Shown here piece by piece: positions 1 to 8,070 of a stretch of DNA of 64,000 bases (the stretch's first letter is position 1; each line of letters begins with the position of its first letter). The notes under the pieces were generated by a model. The model did no database searches and had not been told where the DNA came from. It saw only the letters and a list, made by a program, of their open reading frames with translations. This DNA comes from Telluribacter sp035998675 (GTDB lineage Bacteria > Bacteroidota > Bacteroidia > Cytophagales > Spirosomataceae), in contig NZ_DASYHI010000015.1 of NCBI RefSeq assembly GCF_035998675.1, positions 372,001-436,000 of the forward strand. The letters run 5' to 3'. Made by a program: the position numbers and the translations under genes.

Positions 1-77
1 ATCTATACTACTACTATTTTCATGTCTAACCTGAAAGAAAAAGCAGGAACCGGAAACCTGACCCCTAGACATACAAT

Positions 78-107
78 AAGGGACGGCAGGTAATCCGGCC
101 GTCCCTT
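78..107. terminator. Hairpin between the left edge and the first gene
   Basis: A perfect 10-bp stem (78-87 pairs with 98-107) encloses a 10-nt loop. It lies just downstream of the minus-strand membrane protein gene that ends at 131, so it could end that transcript. The T-tract is weak on both strands. The first 77 bases may hold the 3' end of a neighbouring gene, but no frame gives recognisable protein. Confidence 0.5.
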
Positions 108-130
108 ACTTAGCTTGTAATTCTCAAAAC

Positions 131-1336
131 TTAAAAGTGTTTGAAAATCAGGCTGAACTCTTCGAAGGATAATAGCGTCCAAGGGATTTGAACAATATAA
201 TACACCACGTAGTGGGTCGGGATAAGTACGCAACTGAGCATCACGAGCATCATGATCTGCTTCTTGTTGTGTGCATAGTACTTGCTGAAAAGTATAGCCG
301 CAATAATGACCAGCGGGAAAGCATAAGCCAGACTACGGGAAATATCATACACACTATAAGCGACAAGGGCGTGTAAAAACATACCCAATAAAAACATATT
401 GGATAAAAACCGGTTTCGCTGCTCCCGGAGTACCAGTATAGCCAGCGCGAATACTATCCAAAGGCCTTCAAATGTAAACAGGAGGCCTATTAGCCGGTGT
501 TTGATTTGAAAAGGCATCAGGGAGAGACTTACTCCTACATTCTCTCCGGCGGGGGTATTTAATCCGTAAAAATAGCCCAAACTCCACCGGCCCAGAACGT
601 AGGTTATTCCCACCAGCAGCACAATAGCTGAGGTATGGAAAAGGGGCCGCTGTGGCAAAAGCTCTTTAAAAGAACTTAGTTCAAAATCGCGCTCGCGCAG
701 GCAGTGAAACAGGTATATACCCCCCAATGCAATAACAGCACGCTCGTCGGTCCAGCAGGCTAGCAGCAGGGAGGTGAACACCAGCCACCGGGGCCGAAAG
801 AACATACCACCCAGCAGGAAGAAATACGCATAGCCATCAAACCAGCAGTGGTAATCCCAGAAAAACGCCTTTGCTATATACGTAGACGCACAGGCGCCCA
901 CCAGTAGTACCGTACTTACGGAGTCCATATAGCGGTTCAGTAAACGGATGAGCATCAGCAAAAAAGGGAACAGCAACAGGGATTGCAGCAGAAACACCAG
1001 CACCAGGTCTTTGCCGGTAGCTGTAAAGCCAATATTCATCAGTTTAGCCAGCAGGGGTACCGTGAGCCGGAAAGCTATTTTGGCCCCATGGGTTATTTCC
1101 TGCACACCCGTTACCGGTGACAGGGGTGAAGCAACCTTATCAAAAAAGTAGGAAAAGGTAGTACGGGGAGCGGGGTCAATGAGAATATCCAGGTAGTTGG
1201 GGTAGGTTGTCAGCAACACAAACCCGAATAAAACCAGGGACAGCTTCAGTTGCCAGAAGCGGGTCTGAGTAAAGTGTTCGATGTAGTCGTAGAAGCGGCT
1301 GACTTGCGACGAAGGCCTGGATACATACAGAGACAT
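131..1336 (-). CDS. Polytopic membrane protein of unknown function
   Basis: A 401-residue, very hydrophobic protein with roughly eight to ten membrane segments, for example near residues 30-48, 108-130, 140-156 and 185-205. A short polar N-terminus precedes the first segment. A conserved-looking acidic patch (W-T-D-E-R-A, near residue 195) sits between membrane segments. The overall look resembles the membrane glycosyltransferase (GT-C/EpsG-like) or O-antigen polymerase class, but no diagnostic motif is visible, so no function is assigned. The ATG at 1334-1336 is the only good start. The gene stands alone, with a hairpin downstream. Confidence 0.75.
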   Translation of the reverse strand: MSLYVSRPSSQVSRFYDYIEHFTQTRFWQLKLSLVLFGFVLLTTYPNYLDILIDPAPRTTFSYFFDKVASPLSPVTGVQEITHGAKIAFRLTVPLLAKLMNIGFTATGKDLVLVFLLQSLLLFPFLLMLIRLLNRYMDSVSTVLLVGACASTYIAKAFFWDYHCWFDGYAYFFLLGGMFFRPRWLVFTSLLLACWTDERAVIALGGIYLFHCLRERDFELSSFKELLPQRPLFHTSAIVLLVGITYVLGRWSLGYFYGLNTPAGENVGVSLSLMPFQIKHRLIGLLFTFEGLWIVFALAILVLREQRNRFLSNMFLLGMFLHALVAYSVYDISRSLAYAFPLVIIAAILFSKYYAHNKKQIMMLVMLSCVLIPTHYVVYYIVQIPWTLLSFEEFSLIFKHF

Positions 1337-1548
1337 AGTGCATTACTTTTTAAGCAAAGGAAATTACCTAAGGTACCTTTACAAGATAATTTGGGTTTTA
1401 CTATTCGCACTAATAGTGGGTTAGAATTGTATCCGCCTGGGATACCAAATGTGAGCCCTTCTGAGGATCGCATTAACTTCTGATTTTTAAATAACTGTGC
1501 CAGCTTTTAGTTCACTTCTAAAATCATTCATCCGGGTACTCCAAACGC

Positions 1549-1582
1549 AAGAAGGCAGCTCATGTGAATGAGCTGCCTTCTT
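1549..1582 (-). terminator. Terminator of the hibernation factor gene
   Basis: A perfect 15-bp stem (1549-1563 with 1568-1582) with a 4-nt loop lies about 25 bp past the stop codon of the minus-strand gene at 1606. The tail is only moderately T-rich. The remainder of 1337-1605 shows no gene. Confidence 0.75.
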
Positions 1583-1605
1583 GTTATATAAGTTATGTCT
1601 ACAAA

Positions 1606-1980
1606 TCAGATTTCTTCCATATCCGTTTCTTCACTTTCCCGCTCCGCCTGAGCCATTTCTGTGAGCTTGGGCGCTCGTCCATCCTTGCGTTTATTTTTAT
1701 ATTTTTTCACCTGCATTTTTAACGCCTCCAGGGCCAGATCAGTCGCTTCTTCAAAGGTACTTCCCTGCTCTTTCACAAACATCCTACCACCGGGGACGTA
1801 AAGCTTCACTTCCAGGAGTTTTGTATGTACTTTAGCTTTTTCGTTTTTATCCAGTTTCAGAATCACTTCCCCACTCGTAATACGATCATAGAACGTATCC
1901 AGTTTATCCATTTTCTGCTGAATGAAAGATAAAAGTTTCTGATCAGCATCAAAGTGAACAGCACGCATCTGCAGTCTCAT
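1606..1980 (-). CDS. hpf: Ribosome hibernation-promoting factor, HPF/YfiA (RaiA) family
   Basis: About 124 residues, the length of short HPF proteins. The family acts in the cytoplasm, binding the 30S decoding region in stationary phase to stop translation and stabilise idle ribosomes. Visible features are the N-terminal strand ending in HFDAD, the KMDKLDTFYDRI helix and the long C-terminal helix with the KYKNKRK patch, followed by an acidic tail. I chose the ATG at 1980 (MRLQMRAVHF), which fits the family's N-terminus, over a GTG two codons upstream at 1986. The gene is monocistronic, with its own terminator at 1549-1582. Confidence 0.92.
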   Translation of the reverse strand: MRLQMRAVHFDADQKLLSFIQQKMDKLDTFYDRITSGEVILKLDKNEKAKVHTKLLEVKLYVPGGRMFVKEQGSTFEEATDLALEALKMQVKKYKNKRKDGRAPKLTEMAQAERESEETDMEEI

Positions 1981-2052
1981 AAGCACTCAAAATTTAAGGT
2001 GAAACATTGATTACCACCGATTTGCCTCCGGTAGGTACGGCCGGGGATAAAA

Positions 2053-2093
2053 TAGCGGTTCGGCCCTCCGGTACCCGGGTTGCCGAACCGCTA
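2053..2093 (-). terminator. Hairpin with T-tract on the minus strand
   Basis: An 11-bp perfect stem (2053-2063 with 2083-2093) is followed on the minus strand by TTTTATC. This fits a Rho-independent terminator for the DUF4286 gene upstream on that strand, although it lies about 135 bp past the stop codon. Nothing else is supported in 1987-2227. Confidence 0.6.
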
Positions 2094-2227
2094 CGCGCGC
2101 CGGGCCAACTGCCAGATGACGAAATCGGTAGAATAAATCTAACTAATAAACCGGGATAAGTCAAGGCCGAAAGGAGGCTTTTTTTACAAATCACCCCTCA
2201 GAGGCTGTCAGGCACTCTGAAAAAAAT

Positions 2228-2530
2228 TTAAGCTTCTTCCAGTAAGGTGCGGAACTCCACGTACCGCTCTTTGTAGCGATCATGGTGCTGCTGCTGAAGC
2301 CGGGGCTGGTACACAGCCTGAAAGATATCATAATCGGCCATGGAACTGAAGTAGTACTGGCAGGTGTAGGTTGCCCCCCCGTTATCAAGTTCCATCAGCA
2401 GACGCAGCAGACGGTTTTCGACGGGTAGCCCGGTCGCCATTGCCTGGGGTATGTGGACGGTTTTCATCCACTTGAGCCACTCCTGCTCGGCTTCGTGAAG
2501 GATACTTATCGTGATGTTGTACAGAATCAT
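2228..2530 (-). CDS. DUF4286 family protein
   Basis: A 100-residue soluble protein. The start MILYNITISILHEAEQEWLKWM, the following IP..MATG segment and the ending RY.EFRTLLEEA are typical of the Bacteroidota DUF4286 family (ferredoxin-like dimeric alpha/beta-barrel size class). The biochemical role of the family is unknown. The gene stands alone on the minus strand, divergent from the membrane protein at 2703. Confidence 0.85.
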   Translation of the reverse strand: MILYNITISILHEAEQEWLKWMKTVHIPQAMATGLPVENRLLRLLMELDNGGATYTCQYYFSSMADYDIFQAVYQPRLQQQHHDRYKERYVEFRTLLEEA

Positions 2531-2702
2531 GGTACTTGGTATTCAGAAGGAAAGTACCTCCCTGCTTACCCAACGGAGCGGCAACAAAATTTGTTTCATC
2601 GGGGTTGACTGAGGATATAAATAGCAGTAGGTTCCGTAATTTTCCTTTTATTTGTAAGTACAATCAACAACCACCATCCTTACAGTTATAACTCTGTTTT
2701 CT

Positions 2703-3125
2703 ATGTATAACGGTCTTTTACACGCCCACTCCGGACTTCGCTACGTGGTTCTGGTCCTCCTGCTGGCCGCTATCGGCACTGCCTACTCCAAGTGGCAGAA
2801 GGCTGACACCGACGATAGCAAGATGTATTCTTTCGCCCTGATTGCTACCCATATCCAGCTACTGCTCGGGATAATTCTGTACGTCATAAGCCCTAAGGTG
2901 GAATTCGGAATGATGAGTGAGCGCCTCTACCGGTTCTTCACCGTAGAGCATTCGCTCATGATGCTGCTGGCAGTAGTGTTAATTACCGTAGGCAGGGTTC
3001 GCTCGCGCAAGACCGAGGGCCCCATTAAGCACCGTACCGTTCTGTACTTCTTCGCCATGGCCCTGATCATCATATTGGTGGCAATTCCCTGGCCCTTCCG
3101 CGACCTGGGAGCCGGCTGGTTCTGA
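2703..3125 (+). CDS. Small four-helix membrane protein, cytochrome-b-like
   Basis: A 140-residue protein with four membrane helices (about residues 12-30, 43-62, 78-98 and 113-130). Histidines lie at helix ends: H8 and H10 near HSGLRY, H50 in ATHIQLLLG and H82 in VEHSLMMLL. These could bind heme as in cytochrome b561-like four-helix proteins, and homologues in Cytophagales are often named 'cytochrome B'; that is inference, not proof. The PQQ dehydrogenase with its own heme c domain starts 66 bp downstream on the same strand, so this protein could pass electrons from it. Confidence 0.75.
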   Translation: MYNGLLHAHSGLRYVVLVLLLAAIGTAYSKWQKADTDDSKMYSFALIATHIQLLLGIILYVISPKVEFGMMSERLYRFFTVEHSLMMLLAVVLITVGRVRSRKTEGPIKHRTVLYFFAMALIIILVAIPWPFRDLGAGWF

Positions 3126-3191
3126 AAAGACATCGTGAGTATTTAACCCCATGAAGCCACTTTTAGAGATAAAAGTGGCTCTTTTCTTTGT

Positions 3192-5312
3192 ATGAAAAAA
3201 TCAATTTCGGTACTGGCTCTGGGCGCGTGCACAGCTGTAAGCGCCTTGCTGTTAAATTTCACCAAACTCGCAGACTTGTCCAACGAGTGGCCGGAGTACC
3301 TGGGCGGGCCGGAGCGGACGCACTACTCTCCCCTCAAACAAATTACTCCTGACAACGTCCAGAACCTGCGGGTAGCCTGGGAGTACCATACCCGCGACAC
3401 CTCCGGACAGATACAGTGCAACCCCATAGTGGTAGACGGCGTTTTGTACGCTACAACGGCTTCGGTGCAGGTATTCGCGCTGGACGCTGCCACGGGCCGG
3501 GAAAAGTGGCGCTTTGCCGACTCGCGCGACCCGCAGTGGTACAACACCAGCCGCGGCGTTACCTACTGGGCCGAGGGTGACGATAAGCGTATACTTTTTA
3601 CAGCTGGCCCCTGGCTGTACGCACTGGACGCCCGCACCGGCCAGATGATCGGGTCGTTCGGGGAAGGCGGGCGCGTAAGCCTGCGCCTGGGACTGCCCGA
3701 AATAGCCCAGAACAAGTTTATCTGCTCCAATACGCCAGGTACTATATATAAAGATCTTATTGTCATGCCCGTGCGGCTGTCGGAAGGGCCGGATGCCGCA
3801 CCGGGCCACGTACGGGCCTTTAACGTTAAAACCGGCAAGCTGGCCTGGACTTTCCGGACCATTCCGCACCCGGGTGAGCCGGGTTACGAAACCTGGGGCA
3901 AGGAAAACTGGAAAAATACCGATGTGGGTGCCGCCAACAACTGGGCCGGTATGGCCATTGACCGGGCGCGGGGCATTATATATGTACCTACCGGCTCGGC
4001 GGGTTATGACTTCTACGGTGGCAACCGCCCCGGCAAAAACCTGTACGCCAACTGCCTGCTGGCGCTGGATGCCGCTACCGGCAAGCACAAGTGGCACTAC
4101 CAGGTCATCCACCACGATGTATGGGACCGCGACCTGCCTTCGGCTCCAACGCTGGTACAGATCAGGCGTAACAACAAAGTGATTGATGCCGTAGCCCAAA
4201 TCACCAAGTCGGGCTTTGTGTTTGTATTTGACCGCGTTACGGGTGAATCGCTGTTCCCGATCAAGGAAGTACCCGTACCTACCAACGGCCTACCCGGTGA
4301 AAAACCGTGGGCAACGCAACCCGTACCCCAGAAGCCCGCCCCCTTTTCCCGCCAAACCATCGGCGACAACGACATCAGCCCCTTTGCCGAAAACCGGGAG
4401 GAACTGCTGGCCCGGCTCAAAAAAATACGGCATAAGAATCAGTTTGAGCTACCCAGCGAGCAAGGTACCCTCATATTCCCCGGCTTTGACGGTGGCGGTG
4501 AATGGGGCGGCCCGGCCTACGACACTGAAACGGGTATTCTCTACGTCAACTCCAACGAAATGGCCTGGGTGATGAAGATGGAGGAAGTACCCAAAGCCGA
4601 TGCCCTGACCGGACTAACGCCTGGCCACAGGGTATATACTCTCAACTGCGCCAACTGCCACGGTCCCGAACTACAGGGCAATCCGGCCAGCGGGTACCCT
4701 TCGCTCAAAGGCATTAACGCCCGTCGCGATCAGGCTACGGCCCACGCTATTGTAAAGGGGGGCAAAGGCATGATGCCCGGTTTTTCTCACCTGAAAGAAG
4801 AGGAACGGCAGGTACTGATTGACTTTTTATTTGAGCAGGAAAAGAAGGAAGTAGGTGGTGCTCCGGTACACGCCAGCCAGTTTCCGCTCCCCTACAAAAT
4901 GGACGGCTACAACAAGTTTCTGGACAAGAACGGCTATCCGGCCATCAGCCCGCCCTGGGGGCAGCTTAGTGCCATTAACCTCAACACCGGCGAGTACTTG
5001 TGGAAGGTAGTATTGGGTGAATTTAAAGAATTGACCGCAAAAGGAATACCGCAAACGGGTACCGAAAACTACGGCGGCCCCGTAGTGACAGCCGGGGGCG
5101 TATTGTTTATAGCCGCTACCAAAGACGGTATGTTCAGGGCCTTTGACAAAAAGACCGGTAAGGTACTTTACGAAACCAAACTACCCGCCGCGGGCTTTGC
5201 TACTCCGGCCGTGTACGAGGCCAATGGGAAGCAGTATATAGTTATTGCCTGCGGAGGTACCAAGCTGGGGACGCCTAAGGGCGAGAGTTACGTAGCCTTT
5301 GCGCTGCCATAG
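3192..5312 (+). CDS. PQQ-dependent dehydrogenase with internal cytochrome c domain
   Basis: A 706-residue periplasmic quinoprotein of the glucose/alcohol dehydrogenase group. A signal peptide (MKKSISVLALGACTAVSALLL) is followed by an eight-bladed beta-propeller with repeated W-docking motifs such as ALDAATGREKWRF, ALDARTGQMIG and ALDAATGKHKWHY. A heme c attachment site, CANCH at residues 486-490, lies in a domain of about 80 residues placed before the last propeller blade, with a likely Met ligand in KGMMPGFSHL. The WGGPAYD and ENYGGPVVTAGG segments match membrane-type PQQ glucose dehydrogenases. The substrate cannot be read from sequence. It would need PQQ, and no pqq biosynthesis genes are in the window. 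Confidence 0.92.
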   Translation: MKKSISVLALGACTAVSALLLNFTKLADLSNEWPEYLGGPERTHYSPLKQITPDNVQNLRVAWEYHTRDTSGQIQCNPIVVDGVLYATTASVQVFALDAATGREKWRFADSRDPQWYNTSRGVTYWAEGDDKRILFTAGPWLYALDARTGQMIGSFGEGGRVSLRLGLPEIAQNKFICSNTPGTIYKDLIVMPVRLSEGPDAAPGHVRAFNVKTGKLAWTFRTIPHPGEPGYETWGKENWKNTDVGAANNWAGMAIDRARGIIYVPTGSAGYDFYGGNRPGKNLYANCLLALDAATGKHKWHYQVIHHDVWDRDLPSAPTLVQIRRNNKVIDAVAQITKSGFVFVFDRVTGESLFPIKEVPVPTNGLPGEKPWATQPVPQKPAPFSRQTIGDNDISPFAENREELLARLKKIRHKNQFELPSEQGTLIFPGFDGGGEWGGPAYDTETGILYVNSNEMAWVMKMEEVPKADALTGLTPGHRVYTLNCANCHGPELQGNPASGYPSLKGINARRDQATAHAIVKGGKGMMPGFSHLKEEERQVLIDFLFEQEKKEVGGAPVHASQFPLPYKMDGYNKFLDKNGYPAISPPWGQLSAINLNTGEYLWKVVLGEFKELTAKGIPQTGTENYGGPVVTAGGVLFIAATKDGMFRAFDKKTGKVLYETKLPAAGFATPAVYEANGKQYIVIACGGTKLGTPKGESYVAFALP

Positions 5313-5317
5313 CCACT

Positions 5318-5358
5318 AAAAAGAGAATCCTTGTCGCACTGATCGGGATTCTCTTTTT
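5318..5358 (+). terminator. Terminator of the PQQ dehydrogenase gene
   Basis: A 13-bp perfect stem (5318-5330 with 5346-5358), A-rich on the left and ending in a run of seven Ts, begins 6 bp after the stop codon. It is symmetric and may also serve the convergent lipoprotein gene ending at 5372. Confidence 0.9.
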
Positions 5359-5371
5359 TTCTTCGGCCTAC

Positions 5372-5599
5372 TTATCGGCGCGGATGAATGGGATTGGTAT
5401 AGTCTCCCTTGTGGGTAATGCTCGTGCCGGCCTCCCCCTGTCTTAACACTATATACTGGCAGTTATCAATAACGGTAATGTCGTATTGGCCAATATTCGA
5501 GTTGGCATTACGGAGCTTATTAGGTCCGGCGCAGGAAGCGACTAGTAGCGATACCCCTGCTAGTAGAAGTACGTAAAACGAATTAAGGAATTTTTTCAT
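5372..5599 (-). CDS. Mini-lipoprotein, paralogue of the 5733-5966 gene
   Basis: About 75 residues. The ATG at 5599 (MKKFLNSFYVLLL) gives a proper type II signal peptide with lipobox LVASC; an upstream TTG at 5614 is less likely. The mature part shares with its neighbour the pattern N..IG.YD...ID.CQYIV...HKG...NPIH.RR. This ending (HKG-x-x-x-NPIH) recurs in small Bacteroidota proteins without a known role. The copy here reads HKGDYTNPIHPRR, so it lacks the Cys of its neighbour (HKGNCNNPIH). The two genes are a tandem duplication separated by a terminator. Confidence 0.75.
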   Translation of the reverse strand: MKKFLNSFYVLLLAGVSLLVASCAGPNKLRNANSNIGQYDITVIDNCQYIVLRQGEAGTSITHKGDYTNPIHPRR

Positions 5600-5677
5600 G
5601 ACTTGGCTATTCAAATAGGCTTTCTGATACTACGGCCTAAGATACTTTTTCATTTAATTTGCTCATCGTCAAACAAC

Positions 5678-5715
5678 AAAAAAGCCCCTCTGCTGACATG
5701 CATAGGGGCTTTTTT
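5678..5715 (-). terminator. Terminator between the two mini-lipoprotein genes
   Basis: A 12-bp perfect stem (5678-5689 with 5704-5715), flanked by A and T runs and centred on a 14-nt loop, sits 18 bp past the stop of the minus-strand gene at 5733. Confidence 0.9.
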
Positions 5716-5732
5716 GTTATTGTCATTTTCCA

Positions 5733-5966
5733 CTACCGGCGGTTATGGATAGGATTATTACAGTTCCCTTTGTGGGCCATGGCCACGCCCTCTTTATTCC
5801 GATAGCTCTCTACGACTATGTACTGGCAACCGTCTATGTTGGCCACATCGTACTTCCCGATGCTCGCGTTGCTATCGCGTAATACATTCCTGGAACAGGA
5901 AGAAAAAAATACTGTAGAGAGTACCATAAGCAGAAGTGTATAGAAATAGCGTTGTAATGTCTTCAT
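5733..5966 (-). CDS. Mini-lipoprotein, paralogue of the 5372-5599 gene
   Basis: A 77-residue protein with a type II signal peptide (lipobox FFSSC near residue 24) and a mature part of about 50 residues. It contains SIGKYDVANIDGCQYIVV and the C-terminal HKGNCNNPIHNRR, with two cysteines that could form a disulfide in the periplasm. It resembles the downstream gene over its whole length. No function is known to me. The upstream region is AT-rich, as expected for a promoter. Confidence 0.78.
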   Translation of the reverse strand: MKTLQRYFYTLLLMVLSTVFFSSCSRNVLRDSNASIGKYDVANIDGCQYIVVESYRNKEGVAMAHKGNCNNPIHNRR

Positions 5967-6088
5967 AATTAAATAAGATTTAAAGTTAATAAACTGGTGG
6001 CTACAATTTATTAACCGTCTAATTCTAATTATGTTACCTTATTTTTACATATTCCTACCCCAAGTACTACTCCAGCACCAGGCCGAAA

Positions 6089-6961
6089 TTACCCGAACAA
6101 ATCACTCGACAGGTAGCGGTCGCCGCGGTCACAGATGATGAATACAATCAGGCCTTCTTCCAGCTCCTGCGCCAGCTGAATAGCCGCCCAGGCCGCACCT
6201 CCGCTACTGGTACCGGCAAAGATGCCCTCTTCCCGGGCCAGTCGCCGGGCCATAATCGTCGCGTCTTCCTGCGATACCTCTATTACCCGGTCTACGCGCT
6301 CGGCTTCAAATATTTTGGGAAGGTACTCCTGAGGCCATTTCCGGATGCCCGGAATGCTGGAGCCATCGGTTGGCTGGCAACCCACGATCTGTACGTTTTC
6401 GTTCTGTTCTTTCAGAAAGCGCGAAGTACCCATAATGGTACCCGTCGTACCCATAGCTGATACAAAGTGAGTGACGCGCTTGTTGGTCGCCTGCCATATC
6501 TCCGGTCCGGTAGTACGGTAGTGGGAGCGCCAGTTGTCGGGGTTGGCAAACTGGTTCAGCATCAGGAAGCCGCCCTCCTGCACTTTTTGCTCGGCGTAGT
6601 CGCGGGCACTCTCGATGGTTTCGGTGAGGGTAACGGTAGCGCCGAAAGCTTCCATGGTTAATATCCGCTCGCGGGTGGAGTTTTGGGGCATAACCAGCTC
6701 TATTTCTATATCGTACAGGCGGGCTATCATGGCCAGAGCTATGCCGGTATTGCCGCTGGTAGCTTCAATAAGCTTCATGCCCGGCTTTAATTCTCCCCGC
6801 TCAATAGCTCCGCTGATCATGCTATGGGCGGCGCGGTCTTTGACGCTGCCGCCGGGGTTGTTGCCTTCCAGCTTTCCAAAGATACGTACGTTGCGGTTGG
6901 GGTTGAGGTGAGTCAGTTCGACCAGGGGGGTGTTGCCTACTAAATCAAGGATTGTTGCCAT
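6089..6961 (-). CDS. cysM: Cysteine synthase B (O-acetylserine sulfhydrylase)
   Basis: A 290-residue PLP enzyme of the fold-type II family that makes cysteine from O-acetylserine and sulfide (or thiosulfate for CysM). The PLP lysine is K41 in GGSVKDRAA. The substrate-binding loop EATSGNTGIA and the phosphate-binding GTTGTIMG and GTSSGGA segments are present. The short length and the C-terminus ending in CDRGDRYLSSDLF point to the CysM rather than the CysK subgroup. No sulfate-assimilation genes lie beside it; a sulfite dehydrogenase pair is found 12 kb away. Confidence 0.93.
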   Translation of the reverse strand: MATILDLVGNTPLVELTHLNPNRNVRIFGKLEGNNPGGSVKDRAAHSMISGAIERGELKPGMKLIEATSGNTGIALAMIARLYDIEIELVMPQNSTRERILTMEAFGATVTLTETIESARDYAEQKVQEGGFLMLNQFANPDNWRSHYRTTGPEIWQATNKRVTHFVSAMGTTGTIMGTSRFLKEQNENVQIVGCQPTDGSSIPGIRKWPQEYLPKIFEAERVDRVIEVSQEDATIMARRLAREEGIFAGTSSGGAAWAAIQLAQELEEGLIVFIICDRGDRYLSSDLFG

Positions 6962-7012
6962 TTTAGTTTAAGTACTACCTATGTACCGCTCCTACAGCGG
7001 ACCGTCCGGTAA

Positions 7013-7978
7013 TCAGGAGTTGGGGTTGTCGTTTTTACCTTTTACTTTTTCAATTAAATCCTCCCAGCCAAAATGCAGATTGATATCCCGTTGTGGGTAG
7101 GGTATTTCTATTTTTGCTTCCTGAAACCGCTCAAAAATCACAAATCGGATTTCGCTCTTAATGTATTCAATGCGCCACGCGCTGTACGACCAAAACAGCA
7201 CCTCATACTGCAGGCCCGACTCCGCAAAATCCATGATACGCACGGTAGGCGGCGGATTCTGCGCTACCTCCTTATGCTCCTGGGCGCTGGACAGCAGTAT
7301 CTTCTCTACCCGCCGGGGGTCGTTGCGGTAAGAAACATTTACCTCAATAATAAAGCGCGTCAGCGAGCGGTTGTGCGACCAGTTGATAATATTGTTATTG
7401 ATTAACTTGGAATTCGGGACAATGATTCCGATGGCGTCGCGGGTTTCCAGCTTTGATGTACGCAACCCTACATCCGTGACGCGCCCCACCAGGCCATTGT
7501 CCAGTTCTACAATGTCACCCACATTGATACTTCCCTCAAAAAGCAGGATCAGGCCCGATACCAGATCATTGAATGTTTGCTGAAGTCCCAGGCCTACACC
7601 TACCAGTAAGGCCGCCGAACCAGCCAGCAGAATGGATATCTGCACGCCGGCCACTTCCAGCCCCAGCACAAATACAATGGTATAGATAAAGTACTTAACA
7701 AGCTGTATAACCGCCTCCTGCCGTCCCTGATCTACCTGATTACGACGAAAAAACCGACGCCGAAGTACCCCCGAAATAAGCCACACCAGCAGTCGTCCCG
7801 CTGAAATGAGGGCCAGGATGAGAAAAACATCAAAGACATTAATCTCGTACCTGTTGACCTTCAGAAGAGTAAATTCCAGAAATTGCCGCAGTTCGCGGGG
7901 AAGCCCCTGACTGATTTTCTCGGCCCCTTTGGCAATAGCCGGGGTATTGGCCTGCAGCAAAATATGCAGTGGTATCAT
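7013..7978 (-). CDS. Small-conductance mechanosensitive channel, MscS family
   Basis: A 321-residue inner-membrane channel for release of solutes on hypo-osmotic shock. Two membrane helices (about 48-72 and 88-110) precede the pore helix, which is rich in Gly and Ala (LLAGSAALLVGVGLGLQQTFNDLVSG). The MscS beta-domain follows (GDIVELDNGLVGRVTDVGLRTSKL, IIVPNSKLINNNIINWS), then the alpha/beta C-terminal domain ending in PQRDINLHF. Length and motif order are normal for the family. The ATG at 7976-7978 is used. Confidence 0.93.
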   Translation of the reverse strand: MIPLHILLQANTPAIAKGAEKISQGLPRELRQFLEFTLLKVNRYEINVFDVFLILALISAGRLLVWLISGVLRRRFFRRNQVDQGRQEAVIQLVKYFIYTIVFVLGLEVAGVQISILLAGSAALLVGVGLGLQQTFNDLVSGLILLFEGSINVGDIVELDNGLVGRVTDVGLRTSKLETRDAIGIIVPNSKLINNNIINWSHNRSLTRFIIEVNVSYRNDPRRVEKILLSSAQEHKEVAQNPPPTVRIMDFAESGLQYEVLFWSYSAWRIEYIKSEIRFVIFERFQEAKIEIPYPQRDINLHFGWEDLIEKVKGKNDNPNS

Positions 7979-8012
7979 AATGCTCTGGAATCTTCTGATT
8001 GTTCTTCAGAAA

Positions 8013-8045
8013 TTTGCCCATAGCTATTTACAAACTATGGGCAAA
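8013..8045 (-). terminator. Hairpin downstream of the lipoprotein hydrolase
   Basis: An 11-bp perfect stem (8013-8023 with 8035-8045) lies between the hydrolase stop at 8071 and the MscS start at 7978, both on the minus strand. The T-tract is short, so termination is probable but not certain. Confidence 0.55.
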
Positions 8046-8070
8046 CCGGGAATCTGACTATAAAAACAAA

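Noticed and set aside
1..77. 3' end of a gene at the left window edge
   Set aside because: All three plus frames and the minus frames are too short to recognise; no claim can be supported.
3252..4199. Long minus-strand open frame inside the PQQ dehydrogenase gene
   Set aside because: It is a shadow of the dehydrogenase reading frame without domain features or its own promoter.
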